Positions 21,648 to 33,063 of a DNA stretch of 64,000 nt are shown piece by piece. Where the stretch lies: assembly GCF_022347785.1 (NCBI RefSeq), contig NZ_JAKRGA010000004.1:392812-456811 (forward strand), in the 5' to 3' direction. Within the stretch, counting starts at the first letter, position 1; every line of letters begins with the position of its first letter. The position numbers and the translations under genes are program-made. Below the pieces are notes generated by a model. The model ran no database searches and was not told the origin of the DNA. It saw only the letters and a list, made by a program, of their open reading frames with translations. Origin of the DNA: Psychrobium sp. MM17-31 (GTDB lineage Bacteria > Pseudomonadota > Gammaproteobacteria > Enterobacterales > Psychrobiaceae).

Positions 21648-21760
21648 TGGGTTATTCCGCTGTGAATGGGCATCTATTAACAGACCTTAGCATCTGCTAA
21701 ATAATTACACAGGTGGCTCTTTACGATAAAGACTTGTACGAACAAGAACTGCGGGCAAAC

Positions 21761-21785
21761 AAAAAGGAGCTAAAAGCTCCTTTCT
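21761..21785 (-). terminator. Terminator of the rhlE-like gene
   Basis: Perfect 9-bp stem AAAGGAGCT / AGCTCCTTT around loop AAA; on the minus strand it is followed by a T run. It lies 20 bp beyond the helicase stop codon. Confidence 0.82.
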
Positions 21786-21805
21786 TCGTGATAAATATTC
21801 TGACG

Positions 21806-23143
21806 CTATTTAGAGTCAGACTTCACATTACCCGACCAAATATCCGCATAAATAGAAGATTCTTTTTTGGCAGCTTTCTTGGCTTTTTTCTTTTTGCCAG
21901 AACCCGGCGGTGGCACGACAGGTTTGTTGGCAGAAAAATCAGGATCGATAAGTGACTCGTCGATTTCAAAGCCGGCGATTTCTTCGCGTTCTAATCTGAA
22001 CTTGTTTTTCTTCTCGATAATTTTGAAGTGGTGATAATCTTCATAATCGATTAGCGATAACGCCAAACCAATTTCACCGGCACGGCCACTACGACCAATG
22101 CGGTGCATGTAATCTGCTGGGCTTCTTGGTAAATCGTAGTTAATTACCACAGGTAGCTTTTCGATATCTAAGCCACGGGCGGCAATATCTGTAGCGATTA
22201 ACACTTCAATTTCGCCATCTTTAAATGCTTGCAGCACACGGCTACGTGCGCCTTGACCTTGATTGCCGTGGAATACTTCGGCAGTAATGTCGTGTTTAGC
22301 AAGCTTTGATGCAAGGTGTGAGCAACCGCTTTTTGAATTTACGAATACTAAAACCTGTCGCCATTGATTTTCTTTAATTAAGTGCGCCAGCGCAGCGGTT
22401 TTCTGACCTTTGTTTACGGTAAACACACGCTGAACTAATGTACTGGCATCGGCGCTTTGCACCTGTACTTCAACAGGATTGTTTAGCAGTTTTGATGTTA
22501 ACGCTTTTACCTGTTCAGGGAAGGTGGCGGAGAATAACAGCGTTTGTTTTTGCTTTGGCATCATCGCCAATAGCGCTGACAACTCTTCGGTAAATCCTAA
22601 ACTCAACATGCGATCGGCTTCATCAAGCACTAGTGTTTTTACTTGATCGAGTTTAATAGCATTGCTGGAAATCAAATCGAGTAGGCGACCCGGTGTTGCC
22701 ACCAAGATATCGGTGCCACCGCGCAGTGCTAGCATTTGTCTATTAACAGACACGCCACCAAACACGGCGACGGTTTTTACTGTGCCATTTAGATGAAATG
22801 CGTAAGAGCGAATACTGTCAGCGACTTGGGTTGCTAATTCACGTGTCGGCACTAACACTAGCGTTGCTGCGTAGTTTCCTTTCTTGTTTGTGCTCGGCTT
22901 TCCAGATGATTTAGCGTTAAACAGCTGTTGCAGCAATGGCAGGGCAAAGGTCGCTGTCTTACCCGAGCCAGTATTCGCGCCTGCGATGAGATCACTACCA
23001 TTCAACACACTTGGAATGGCTTGCGCTTGAATCGGCGTTGGCTGTTTATATTCCAAGTCGACTAAACGCGCCAACAATGGAGAAATAAGGCCAAGCTCGC
23101 TAAAACAGCTTGATGAAGAGGCGGTATTATTGTCGTTAGTCAT
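21806..23143 (-). CDS. rhlE: DEAD-box RNA helicase, RhlE type
   Basis: 445 aa. All superfamily-2 motifs can be read: Q motif (YKQPTPIQAQAIP), motif I GANTGSGKT, Ia PTRELATQ, II DEAD in LVLDEADRML, III SAT, IV VLVFVNSK, V ATDIAARGLDI and VI HRIGRSGRAG. The C-terminal tail is lysine-rich (PPPGSGKKKKAKKAAKK), as in RhlE proteins. It unwinds RNA in ribosome assembly or mRNA turnover in the cytoplasm. The symbol is based on overall type; other DEAD-box paralogues cannot be fully excluded. Monocistronic. Confidence 0.88.
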   Translation of the reverse strand: MTNDNNTASSSSCFSELGLISPLLARLVDLEYKQPTPIQAQAIPSVLNGSDLIAGANTGSGKTATFALPLLQQLFNAKSSGKPSTNKKGNYAATLVLVPTRELATQVADSIRSYAFHLNGTVKTVAVFGGVSVNRQMLALRGGTDILVATPGRLLDLISSNAIKLDQVKTLVLDEADRMLSLGFTEELSALLAMMPKQKQTLLFSATFPEQVKALTSKLLNNPVEVQVQSADASTLVQRVFTVNKGQKTAALAHLIKENQWRQVLVFVNSKSGCSHLASKLAKHDITAEVFHGNQGQGARSRVLQAFKDGEIEVLIATDIAARGLDIEKLPVVINYDLPRSPADYMHRIGRSGRAGEIGLALSLIDYEDYHHFKIIEKKNKFRLEREEIAGFEIDESLIDPDFSANKPVVPPPGSGKKKKAKKAAKKESSIYADIWSGNVKSDSK

Positions 23144-23357
23144 GAATAGTCGCGGCTTAAAGTAAAAGTAATGGCGCTATTTTACCGTATTTATGTCCAT
23201 GAGAGTGAACTGAATCTAGCTTGATTATTGTTGGGTGGTAAATGTGTGTTGTTTACCTCGTTTTGAATTGTAATTGAGCACTCAATGCATTACATTCACC
23301 AAACACTGTTACACATAGATGTGTATTGAAAATCATTAAAGCTAAGGAAAGCTCCTC

Positions 23358-23753
23358 ATGAAAAAATTATCCCTCTTGATTACTGTATGTTTATTTCTCT
23401 TATTAGGAGTAAATTCAGCATACGCTGTCACTGTTCAGCAAGCATATTCAAAACAGCAAAGTGATGTCCAAGTTCAAGGGATGGGAACCGTCGTTCGGTT
23501 GCTAAGCGATGATCTAGAAGGCGCCCGTCATCAAAAATTCATTCTTAAATTATCATCAGGCCAAACCATACTTATTGCCCATAACATCGATTTAGCCCCG
23601 CGTATAAATAGTATTGCTACTGGTGATAAAGTGCAGTTTTTTGGTGAATACGAGTGGAATAACAAAGGCGGTGTCGTACATTGGACGCATCACGATCCGC
23701 GAAGACGTCATGTTGGTGGCTGGCTTAAACATCGCGGGAAGGTTTATCAGTAG
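23358..23753 (+). CDS. DUF3465 family secreted OB-fold protein
   Basis: 131 aa: signal peptide (1-23, ending AYA) and a ~105-residue domain with the features of DUF3465: QGMGTVVRLLSDDLEGARHQKFIL, TILIAHNIDLAPRI, GDKVQFFGEYEWN and the ending VHWTHHDP...GGWLKHRGKVYQ. The fold is a predicted OB-like beta-barrel in the periplasm; the biochemical role is unknown. The start ATG follows TAAGGAAAG. Apparently monocistronic. Confidence 0.85.
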   Translation: MKKLSLLITVCLFLLLGVNSAYAVTVQQAYSKQQSDVQVQGMGTVVRLLSDDLEGARHQKFILKLSSGQTILIAHNIDLAPRINSIATGDKVQFFGEYEWNNKGGVVHWTHHDPRRRHVGGWLKHRGKVYQ

Positions 23754-23896
23754 GATTAACTAGATTGGGAGTCAGCAGTGGCTGATGGACTATCGTTGAA
23801 GTTATTGTATGTTTAATTTTGCTTTAATTCCGTCAATCTCGCTATTGATATGTTTTTGTTCTTAAAGTTACGTTAAAAAATTACCTGTATTAAATA

Positions 23897-24952
23897 ATGA
23901 GTTTTATTAAAGTGATAAATGATTTATCTAGAATAACTGTATACATTGAGTCTTATGCGATTAACAGAAACAACGGAGAATGGTGTAAGCGAGCCAATGC
24001 GACAGGCTTTTTTGTAAAAACTGAAAATAAAATATTATTGGTAACGAATTGGCACGTTGTCACTGGATTAGATCCGAATAACCCGCAAAAAAATAGAGGG
24101 AGGAGTGTACCTGAAGTTTTAAAAATCACTGTAATTAGCAAAGATAATATGATTACTGAATTGTCACTCCCGTTATACAACAAAGAGCTGGAGCCATTAT
24201 GGCGGGAACATCCAGAGCGGAATACTGTTGATTTAATTGTATTACCTATTTCAATGACTTTAGATAAGTATTTTCATATTTTTGATATCTTTTCAGAACT
24301 TGATTCACACTCATTAACTCCTTTGGTTGGAAAAGATGTGTTTATTTTAGGTTATCCTTTTGATAAGGATTCTTTAAAGGAATCATTTGATGATTTTGAC
24401 CATTATTTTTTACCTATCTGGAAAAGGGGGAGTATTGCAAGTGAACCCTCAGCTCTAATTTCAGATAAAGTGATTTTAATAGATAGTTTGACTCGAGCAG
24501 GGATGTCAGGTTCGCCAGTCGTTTTATCTGAAGATGTTTCAATAATGGTCGCACGTACCAAGCGCGGACAAGACGTACTAAAAAGAATTGATGAAGGTGA
24601 TGTTTTGGCAATCACAGAATCAACACCAGAGGATATTGGCTACGAACAGCGTCAAAAATATAGCATTTTAGGAGTTTATTCTGGGGTAGTTGGTACAACT
24701 AAGCTTCAGGAGTTAGCTTTAGGAAAGTGCTGGCATATCGATGTCCTTCAAAATTTAATTGAAAACCAAATTAAGGGAAAAATGCCTTATCATGCACCAT
24801 TGCCGCCTCATCCCTACTACGAAGAATTTGTCGAGCAAACTATGGGGGTTATTATTCGTATAGATTCTAATGGTGAAAACATCGAAACAATAAGACTTTC
24901 AAAAGAGTATGAACTGCCATCTTATTCATATAGCTATAATTTTAGAAATTAA
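23897..24952 (+). CDS. Cytoplasmic trypsin-like serine protease
   Basis: 351 aa without a signal peptide. A trypsin-like triad can be placed: His53 in TNWHVV, Asp112 in NTVDLIVLPI and Ser204 in RAGMSGSPVV. No PDZ domain follows; the last ~90 residues are of unknown type. The gene is noticeably richer in A/T than its neighbours, has no clear ribosome site, and stands alone between unrelated genes, all suggesting recent acquisition. Proteases of this shape occur as accessory genes, some in conflict systems, but no partner gene is seen here. Confidence 0.78.
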   Translation: MSFIKVINDLSRITVYIESYAINRNNGEWCKRANATGFFVKTENKILLVTNWHVVTGLDPNNPQKNRGRSVPEVLKITVISKDNMITELSLPLYNKELEPLWREHPERNTVDLIVLPISMTLDKYFHIFDIFSELDSHSLTPLVGKDVFILGYPFDKDSLKESFDDFDHYFLPIWKRGSIASEPSALISDKVILIDSLTRAGMSGSPVVLSEDVSIMVARTKRGQDVLKRIDEGDVLAITESTPEDIGYEQRQKYSILGVYSGVVGTTKLQELALGKCWHIDVLQNLIENQIKGKMPYHAPLPPHPYYEEFVEQTMGVIIRIDSNGENIETIRLSKEYELPSYSYSYNFRN

Positions 24953-24994
24953 AATAATGAGGCAGCTGAACATTAAAATTTTAATAGTTTAGCT

Positions 24995-25423
24995 TTACCG
25001 CTTCAACTTAGTCGCCAAAATTACCGATGAATTCGTTCGTTCCACCCCTTCTAGGTTACCAATTTCTTCCAATACCGTATTCAGCTTATTGAGTGACTGT
25101 GCCTGCACCACGGCGATGAGATCGTATTCGCCGCTGATGACGTGGAGATCGACGATTTGCGGGATGCGTTGTAGTTCAAGGTTGGTTTTCGATACCAACT
25201 TAGGACTTTCTTTGATCAGCACGTGGGCAGACACAATGTCGTCGAGATATTCGCTGCCGTAGTTAACGCTGTAGCCTTGGATGATGCCGCTTTGTTCTAA
25301 TTTGGTAATGCGGTTTTGTACCGTCGAGCGGGATAAATGCAGGGCGCGGGCTAGATCTGAGACACTGGCGCGGGCGTTTTCTCGTAGTAGGGCTAATAGC
25401 TCTTCATCTTTCTTATTTATCAT
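24995..25423 (-). CDS. Lrp/AsnC family transcriptional regulator
   Basis: 142 aa. An N-terminal HTH (LLALLRENARASVSDLARALHLSRSTVQNRITKLEQ region, about 5-50) is followed by the RAM/AsnC ligand-binding domain (YDLIAVVQAQSLNKLNTVLEEIGNLEGV). The family senses amino acids and forms octamers or dimers. It is transcribed divergently from the second ast operon with a 207-bp gap to the astC start, so it most likely controls that operon in response to arginine or a related amino acid. No such gene is beside ast copy 1. Confidence 0.93.
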   Translation of the reverse strand: MINKKDEELLALLRENARASVSDLARALHLSRSTVQNRITKLEQSGIIQGYSVNYGSEYLDDIVSAHVLIKESPKLVSKTNLELQRIPQIVDLHVISGEYDLIAVVQAQSLNKLNTVLEEIGNLEGVERTNSSVILATKLKR

Positions 25424-25445
25424 AATGACGATCTATTTGGTTAAT

Positions 25446-25474
25446 TTGATAGGTTATATGGTTAAAAATATCAT
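25446..25474 (+). promoter_or_regulatory. Putative sigma-70 promoter of ast operon 2
   Basis: TTGATA (25446-25451) and TATCAT (25469-25474) are separated by 17 bp, reading towards astC copy 2. It lies in the Lrp/astC divergent region, where Lrp would be expected to bind. Confidence 0.55.
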
Positions 25475-25513
25475 ATCGACACTGCAAATTGAATGATTGA
25501 AGCGACATAATAA

Positions 25514-26836
<1,323 letters not shown>

Positions 26837-26853
26837 TAAGCAATAACTTAATT

Positions 26854-26879
26854 AAAGGGCTGATTATTCAGTCCTTTTT
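26854..26879 (+). terminator. Terminator between astC and astA, copy 2
   Basis: AAAGGGCTGA / TCAGTCCTTT with loop TTAT (one G-T pair), then a T run. It occupies the same place as the stronger terminator of ast copy 1, but the sequence differs. Confidence 0.7.
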
Positions 26880-26894
26880 GTTTGAGGAATTATT

Positions 26895-27908
26895 ATGCTA
26901 ATTATCCGTCCGATTACTAGTGATGATTATCCAGCGTTAATGCAGATTGCGATTGATACGGGAATAGGTTTCACGTCGTTGCCAATCAATGAAGATCTGT
27001 TGCGTAAACGTATTAAACACTCGGAAGAGTCGTTTGTGGCGCAAGTGGATAAGCCGGGTGACCAAGGTTATTTATTGGTGATGGAAGATACTGAAACGGG
27101 TGAAATCGTTGGTACTAGTGGTATCGAAGCATCAGTTGGTTTAGATAGTGCGTTTTATCACTATCACCTTGGTAAAGTGGTGCATTCATCGCAGGAATTA
27201 AAACTGCACAATGTGATTAATACGCTGACGCTGTGTAACGACTACACGGGTGCTGCTGAGGTTTGTACGCTGTTCTTAAAAGAGAAAGCGCGCTTTGGTA
27301 ACAATGGTCGTGTGTTATCGCGTTTCCGTTTCTTGATGCTTGCAGAATTTGCCGAGCGTTTTGGACAAACCGTTATTGCAGAAATGCGCGGTGTGTCTGA
27401 TGAAGAAGGTCATTCTCCGTTCTTCCAATGGCTGCAAGAGCATTTCTTTAACATGGATTTCCAAACCGTCGATCACATGATGGGCTTGGGTAATAAGGTC
27501 TTTATTGCCGAGTTAATGCCACGTTATCCGGTATACACCAATTTACTGAGCCAAGAAGCACAAGATGTCATTGGCCACGTTCATAAGAAAACAGCGCCTG
27601 CATTAAAACTTCTACAACGCGAAGGCTTTGTACACCGTGGTTATGTAGATATTTTCGATGCTGGACCAACAGTTGAGTGTGAGTTATCTGAAATTAAATC
27701 GGTGAAAGAGAGCAAGCGTTTAAGCGTGAAGGTGACTAGCGAAGTTAGCGACGCTGTACCACACATTATCTGTAACACGGTGCTAGAAAACTTTAGAGCT
27801 ATGGAAGCGCAAATCGCTATCGACGGCGAGACGGCAATGATTACGCCGCAGCAGGCTGACGCATTAGGCGTTAGCGATAATGATCCAATTCGCGTGTTGG
27901 CTATTTAG
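26895..27908 (+). CDS. astA: Arginine N-succinyltransferase, copy 2
   Basis: 337 aa. AstA family signatures are intact (FYHYHLGKVVHSSQELKLH, LTLCNDYTGAAEVCTLFL, RGYVDIFDAGPTVECE). Compared with copy 1 (11118-12134) it shows many amino-acid changes across its length and is one residue shorter, in sharp contrast to the almost identical flanking astC and astD. It may prefer a different acceptor amino acid (arginine or ornithine), but nothing in the sequence proves this. It lies 22 bp upstream of astD copy 2. Confidence 0.94.
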   Translation: MLIIRPITSDDYPALMQIAIDTGIGFTSLPINEDLLRKRIKHSEESFVAQVDKPGDQGYLLVMEDTETGEIVGTSGIEASVGLDSAFYHYHLGKVVHSSQELKLHNVINTLTLCNDYTGAAEVCTLFLKEKARFGNNGRVLSRFRFLMLAEFAERFGQTVIAEMRGVSDEEGHSPFFQWLQEHFFNMDFQTVDHMMGLGNKVFIAELMPRYPVYTNLLSQEAQDVIGHVHKKTAPALKLLQREGFVHRGYVDIFDAGPTVECELSEIKSVKESKRLSVKVTSEVSDAVPHIICNTVLENFRAMEAQIAIDGETAMITPQQADALGVSDNDPIRVLAI

Positions 27909-27918
27909 TCAGTACTAG

Positions 27919-29400
<1,482 letters not shown>

Positions 29401-29446
29401 TCACTTTTATTTGATCTCGCGCTAAAGATTAGCGGGAAACGATCAT

Positions 29447-29483
29447 TATAATGCACATATTGGTAGGCGATTGGCTCGCCTAC
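29447..29483 (+). promoter_or_regulatory. TATAAT box and perfect hairpin ahead of the DUF1338 gene
   Basis: TATAAT at 29447-29452 has no good -35 box. GTAGGCGA / TCGCCTAC (29463-29470, 29476-29483, loop TTGGC) starts about where a transcript from that box would begin, 31 nt before the ATG. There is no T run, so it is more likely an operator or an mRNA 5' structure than a terminator. Confidence 0.5.
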
Positions 29484-29514
29484 TTAACTAACAAGATGAG
29501 AAATAGGATAAGTT

Positions 29515-30312
29515 ATGCACAACAACGTAGATGAATTATTCCAACAGCTTTGGACACAATACCTTCAAGTAACGCCTTCGGCTGAGAAAATTTGTCAGCT
29601 TTTAGGTAAGGGCGAAGCGATCATTAACGATCACATCGCACTGCGTACTTTTAACATCGCTAAAGTAAACCTAGAAGTTCTAGCTGAACACTTCAAAAAA
29701 GTGGGCTACGAAGAAAAAGGTCAATACAACTTTGAAGCGAAGAAACTAAGCGCTAAGCACTTTGAGCACAGCGACCCAGATCAACCAAAAGTATTCATCA
29801 GTGAATTACGCGTTGAAGAGTGTTCAGAAGAGCTACAAGCTATCGTTCACAAGCTAGTTGACAAAGTTGATGCAAGCGTGACTACTGCGCCTGAATTCGT
29901 ATACAACGGCGCACCTTGGCAGGTAAGTAAGGCTGACTACCAAACGCTAATTAGCGAAAGCGAATACGCTGGTTGGACTGCGGCTTGGGGTTACCGTGCA
30001 AACCACTTCACTGTACACGTAAACAAGCTATCTGGTTACACGGATCTTGAGTCAGTAAACGAAGCGCTTAAAGCAGCTGATTACCGTCTAAACGTATCTG
30101 GCGGCGAAATCAAAGGCAGCAAAGAAGTATTGTTAAAGCAATCTTCAACTATGGCTGATACTGCTGTGGCTACATTCAGCGACGGTGAGTTAGAAATTCC
30201 TTCGTGTTTCTACGAGTTCGCTGAGCGTTTCAACATGGCTGATGGCAACGAGTACACTGGTTTCGTTGCAGCTTCTGCTGACAAAATTTTCGAAAGTACT
30301 AACGTTAACTAA
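29515..30312 (+). CDS. DUF1338 family metalloenzyme, short 2-oxoadipate dioxygenase/decarboxylase-like
   Basis: 265 aa. It matches the DUF1338 family, whose characterised member HglS converts 2-oxoadipate to D-2-hydroxyglutarate in lysine catabolism with Fe(II). Candidate metal ligands are H40 (NDHIALRTF), H164 or H168 (RANHFTVHV) and E234 (FYEFAER). At 265 residues it is of the short type; HglS is clearly longer, so the substrate may differ. Codon use is of the highly expressed kind, like the ast genes. Placement directly after astD copy 2 suggests a link between this ast copy and amino-acid (perhaps lysine) breakdown; that link is an inference. Confidence 0.8.
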   Translation: MHNNVDELFQQLWTQYLQVTPSAEKICQLLGKGEAIINDHIALRTFNIAKVNLEVLAEHFKKVGYEEKGQYNFEAKKLSAKHFEHSDPDQPKVFISELRVEECSEELQAIVHKLVDKVDASVTTAPEFVYNGAPWQVSKADYQTLISESEYAGWTAAWGYRANHFTVHVNKLSGYTDLESVNEALKAADYRLNVSGGEIKGSKEVLLKQSSTMADTAVATFSDGELEIPSCFYEFAERFNMADGNEYTGFVAASADKIFESTNVN

Positions 30313-30335
30313 TTTAACGTAAGCTTTTCTACATA

Positions 30336-30374
30336 TAAAAAGCTCATCAGCAAAATTGCTGGTGGGCTTTTTTT
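30336..30374 (+). terminator. Intrinsic terminator after the DUF1338 gene
   Basis: Imperfect stem AAAAGCTCATCAGCA / TGCTGGTGGGCTTTTT with loop AAAT and several G-T pairs, ending in a long T run. Confidence 0.75.
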
Positions 30375-30560
30375 ATTCCTATTGCCAGTGAAATAAATCA
30401 CCCTATCGGGTCATTTACACCTGTAAGACAAGTGAGATAGCATGGTTATACTCAGGCTTTTTCAGATGGTTTGAGAATGTATCACGCCGATCTTCGCTGC
30501 TTGCAATCAAGCTCCTGTTAAGTGGATTGCAATGGATGGCTTAAATTACTCGGTTACTTT

Positions 30561-31349
30561 ATGTATAAGCTATTTTATCAATCAGTTTTCTTCGTCTTCA
30601 CGCTAGTTAGCGCACTATTTGTGGGCTGTGCTAATGCCGTGGTGAAACCTTCCATCAAAGTTGTTACCGAGTTTATGCCGCCATTACAGATGGCAAAGTC
30701 AGGTCATCAAATTCATGGCAAAGTCGCACAATTGGTGCAAGCTGTAACCAAAGATACAGGATTGCCACATTCCATCGATGTATTTCCTTGGGCGCGCAGT
30801 TATTTATGGGCCACCACTAAACCTAATGTTTTAATTTTTCCGATAATTCGCACCAAAGAGCGCGAAGATAAGTTTCATTGGGTTGGACGCGTGTGGAGCT
30901 TTTCAGCGCAAATGTATCGCCTAAAAGGCCGCAAGCCGATTGTAATTAACAAGCTTGAAGATGCGAAAAATTACAACATCGCCGTCTATCGGGACGACTT
31001 TTTTCATCGCTATTTGTTGGCGCAGGGATTTAATGAAAGCAATCTCTATCCCGCGGCTGGCATTGAGCAGAGTATCAATCTGTTTCTCAATAAACGCGTC
31101 GATTTAATTTTGGTGGACAGCTCTATCTTTGAATATTATCTCAAGCAGTATCAGCGAGATATCGATGAAGTTGAATCTTTATTTACCTTAAAAAACGTTA
31201 AACAAAACGATGCCTATATCGCATTGAGTAAAAGCACCAATCCTGCAATCGTTGAGTTGTTTAAGCAAAGCTATCAACGCGTTGCGGCAAGTCCCGAATT
31301 TGCTGATAGCTTACGCGATGCTGTTGCTGTTAGCGCCAATACTCAATAA
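30561..31349 (+). CDS. Orphan solute-binding protein (SBP_bac_3 type)
   Basis: About 262 aa from ATG 30561; an earlier in-frame start at 30522 would bury the signal peptide. The hydrophobic leader ends ALFVGCANA, compatible with either a lipobox or normal cleavage. The mature part shares FPWARSYLWATTKPNV and REDKFHWVGR with the tandem pair at 7926-9460, so it is a third paralogue. No permease is nearby. It overlaps the convergent NTF2-like gene by 20 bp at its end. The ligand is unknown. Confidence 0.82.
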   Translation: MYKLFYQSVFFVFTLVSALFVGCANAVVKPSIKVVTEFMPPLQMAKSGHQIHGKVAQLVQAVTKDTGLPHSIDVFPWARSYLWATTKPNVLIFPIIRTKEREDKFHWVGRVWSFSAQMYRLKGRKPIVINKLEDAKNYNIAVYRDDFFHRYLLAQGFNESNLYPAAGIEQSINLFLNKRVDLILVDSSIFEYYLKQYQRDIDEVESLFTLKNVKQNDAYIALSKSTNPAIVELFKQSYQRVAASPEFADSLRDAVAVSANTQ

Positions 31350-31758
31350 TCCGTTTTACTTTTTCCCCGTCAAATTCAAATACACTCAAATGGATTTCGC
31401 CATCGAATTGTTTTCGTATAACGGCAATCGCGTTTAATCCAGTCATCATCTGGATAATTTGATAGCGAGGTTGTTGATATTGATAGTCACCTTGGCCGTG
31501 AAATCTCACGGTGTTCTTGTATAAGCCTGCGCGAGAATAGGTGCCGCCGTAGACTTCATGAACATAAGTAAAATCATCGGTGTATTGTGCAAACAACGAG
31601 TCGATGTCTTGTTTGGTTGAGCCTGCCATAAGCACTTTGTTTTGCAATTCGTTGACTTGCTTAACTCGCTCGACAAGTTGTTCGGAATTAAGCTCTTTGG
31701 CGTTTGCTGCTGGTAATGACACCAAAAACAATAAGATAAAGTAAGTGATATAACGCAT
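31330..31758 (-). CDS. Secreted NTF2-like (SnoaL-type) protein
   Basis: 142 aa with a signal peptide (1-20, ending ANA). The mature ~120 residues have the NTF2-like pattern: a helical start, LFAQYTDDFTYVHEVYGGTYSRAGLY, then beta strands ending FEFDGEKVKRIIEYWR. NTF2-like folds bind small ligands or act as isomerases or hydrolases; no catalytic residue can be named. It starts 5 bp downstream of the MBL hydrolase stop and is likely cotranscribed with it. Confidence 0.72.
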   Translation of the reverse strand: MRYITYFILLFLVSLPAANAKELNSEQLVERVKQVNELQNKVLMAGSTKQDIDSLFAQYTDDFTYVHEVYGGTYSRAGLYKNTVRFHGQGDYQYQQPRYQIIQMMTGLNAIAVIRKQFDGEIHLSVFEFDGEKVKRIIEYWR

Positions 31759-31763
31759 GGTGA

Positions 31764-32903
31764 CTATTCCTGTGCTGGTGGAACAACAAGCTCAACGTCA
31801 ATGACTTTGTTGCCTTGTAATTTGAAGGTTAAATGCTGTCCGTTTGGCCAACCAGAGAAGTTAAAGCGTTGCGGTGAAGCAGGGCGCAGACGTGCGACAA
31901 ATTGCCCTTCAATAGCGGCATAATAAAAGCCTGCCTGTTCAAAAACTGTGATGGTTTGATTGTCAGACAGTTGGTGCTGACCTAGATAAGGTGTGATGTC
32001 TTTTATTACAAAGTCTTTAGTTGGCTTGGCATTCATTGTTCGTTGAATGCGTCGTTTTAAATTATTTGGGTCGCTATAACCTCCTTCTTTGTTGCCGCCA
32101 CTAAAGAAACTCACTAACTTGCTGATAGTTGGTGTCGCTAGAATTGATTCTGCAGTTGCGCCATTCGCAGCTGATTGGTAAATGGTATTTAGCCACAGTG
32201 CACTGTTAGTTCGATATTGGGCTAGATGACTTTTGTCGGTGACGAATCCGTGTCCCGGAACGACCTTAGTTTTGTTATCGATATTAGCTAGCACTTGGGC
32301 GAGTACGCCGTCGGCTTGTTGAGAGCTGTTTGGTCCCCAATTAGTGCCGAAAACATCTCCCATAAAGACAACGTTCGATTGTGGTAAATAGACAATTAAG
32401 TCGTTGTAGGTATGGGCAATTACACCGCTTGCTTCTATTCGCTGGCCGCCAAAATTCATGATTAGCTGTCGATTGATAAACCATTGATTATTGTATGTCA
32501 GTGGGTGCTCACTGTTATCTTTTTCTCTTAATACATTGCGTTGTGAAATAATCGTCGCACCGCGCTTAACAAAATATTGATTGGTGCCAGTGTGGTCGCC
32601 GTGATTGTGAGTATTGATAATGAATTTTACCGGAAGGTCGGTAATTGATTTTAAAGCCGCACTGAGTAACTTAGGGTTATCTTCTTTGCGGTTCATGGCA
32701 TCGATAAGAAGTACGCCATCTGTAGACAGGACAACGCCGACATTTGAGCCACGGCCTTTTTCTGGCGTAAAGACATAAAGATTGTCGTTGATTTTTGAGA
32801 TTGTGATGGGCGAATGAGGAGCTGCCTGCACTGCGTCAGCGCAAAAGGTGATTGCACTAACCCACAGTATCGCAAATATGCGTATTAAAATGCTTGTGTT
32901 CAT
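31764..32903 (-). CDS. Exported metallo-beta-lactamase-fold hydrolase
   Basis: 379 aa with a signal peptide (about 1-27). The zinc motif HxHxDH is visible as H99-N-H101-G-D103-H104, with later ligands likely in GVIAHTYNDLIVY and VVPGHGFVTDKS. The C-terminal ~130 residues form an extra domain. MBL-fold enzymes hydrolyse lactones, thioesters, sulfates or beta-lactams; the specific substrate is not recognisable. It is transcribed together with the NTF2-like gene and diverges from the CadC-like regulator gene. Confidence 0.85.
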   Translation of the reverse strand: MNTSILIRIFAILWVSAITFCADAVQAAPHSPITISKINDNLYVFTPEKGRGSNVGVVLSTDGVLLIDAMNRKEDNPKLLSAALKSITDLPVKFIINTHNHGDHTGTNQYFVKRGATIISQRNVLREKDNSEHPLTYNNQWFINRQLIMNFGGQRIEASGVIAHTYNDLIVYLPQSNVVFMGDVFGTNWGPNSSQQADGVLAQVLANIDNKTKVVPGHGFVTDKSHLAQYRTNSALWLNTIYQSAANGATAESILATPTISKLVSFFSGGNKEGGYSDPNNLKRRIQRTMNAKPTKDFVIKDITPYLGQHQLSDNQTITVFEQAGFYYAAIEGQFVARLRPASPQRFNFSGWPNGQHLTFKLQGNKVIDVELVVPPAQE

Positions 32904-33063
32904 GGTGTTGTTCCATTTTTTTTAGATTGAACACAAATTAGCTATGTTGTTGAATATTTACATGAAAAAAAGCTGATTTTTGGCTGATTTTTACGTGAAA
33001 GACTTATCACAGCTGAATTTATCAGTAGTATAAGACTCAGATTATTTGGGGAATGACAGAGAG

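Noticed and set aside
21713..21955. 80-codon plus-strand frame starting upstream of the rhlE terminator
   Set aside because: It runs through the terminator and antisense through the helicase 3' end, with a basic composition mirroring the lysine-rich tail; no ribosome site.
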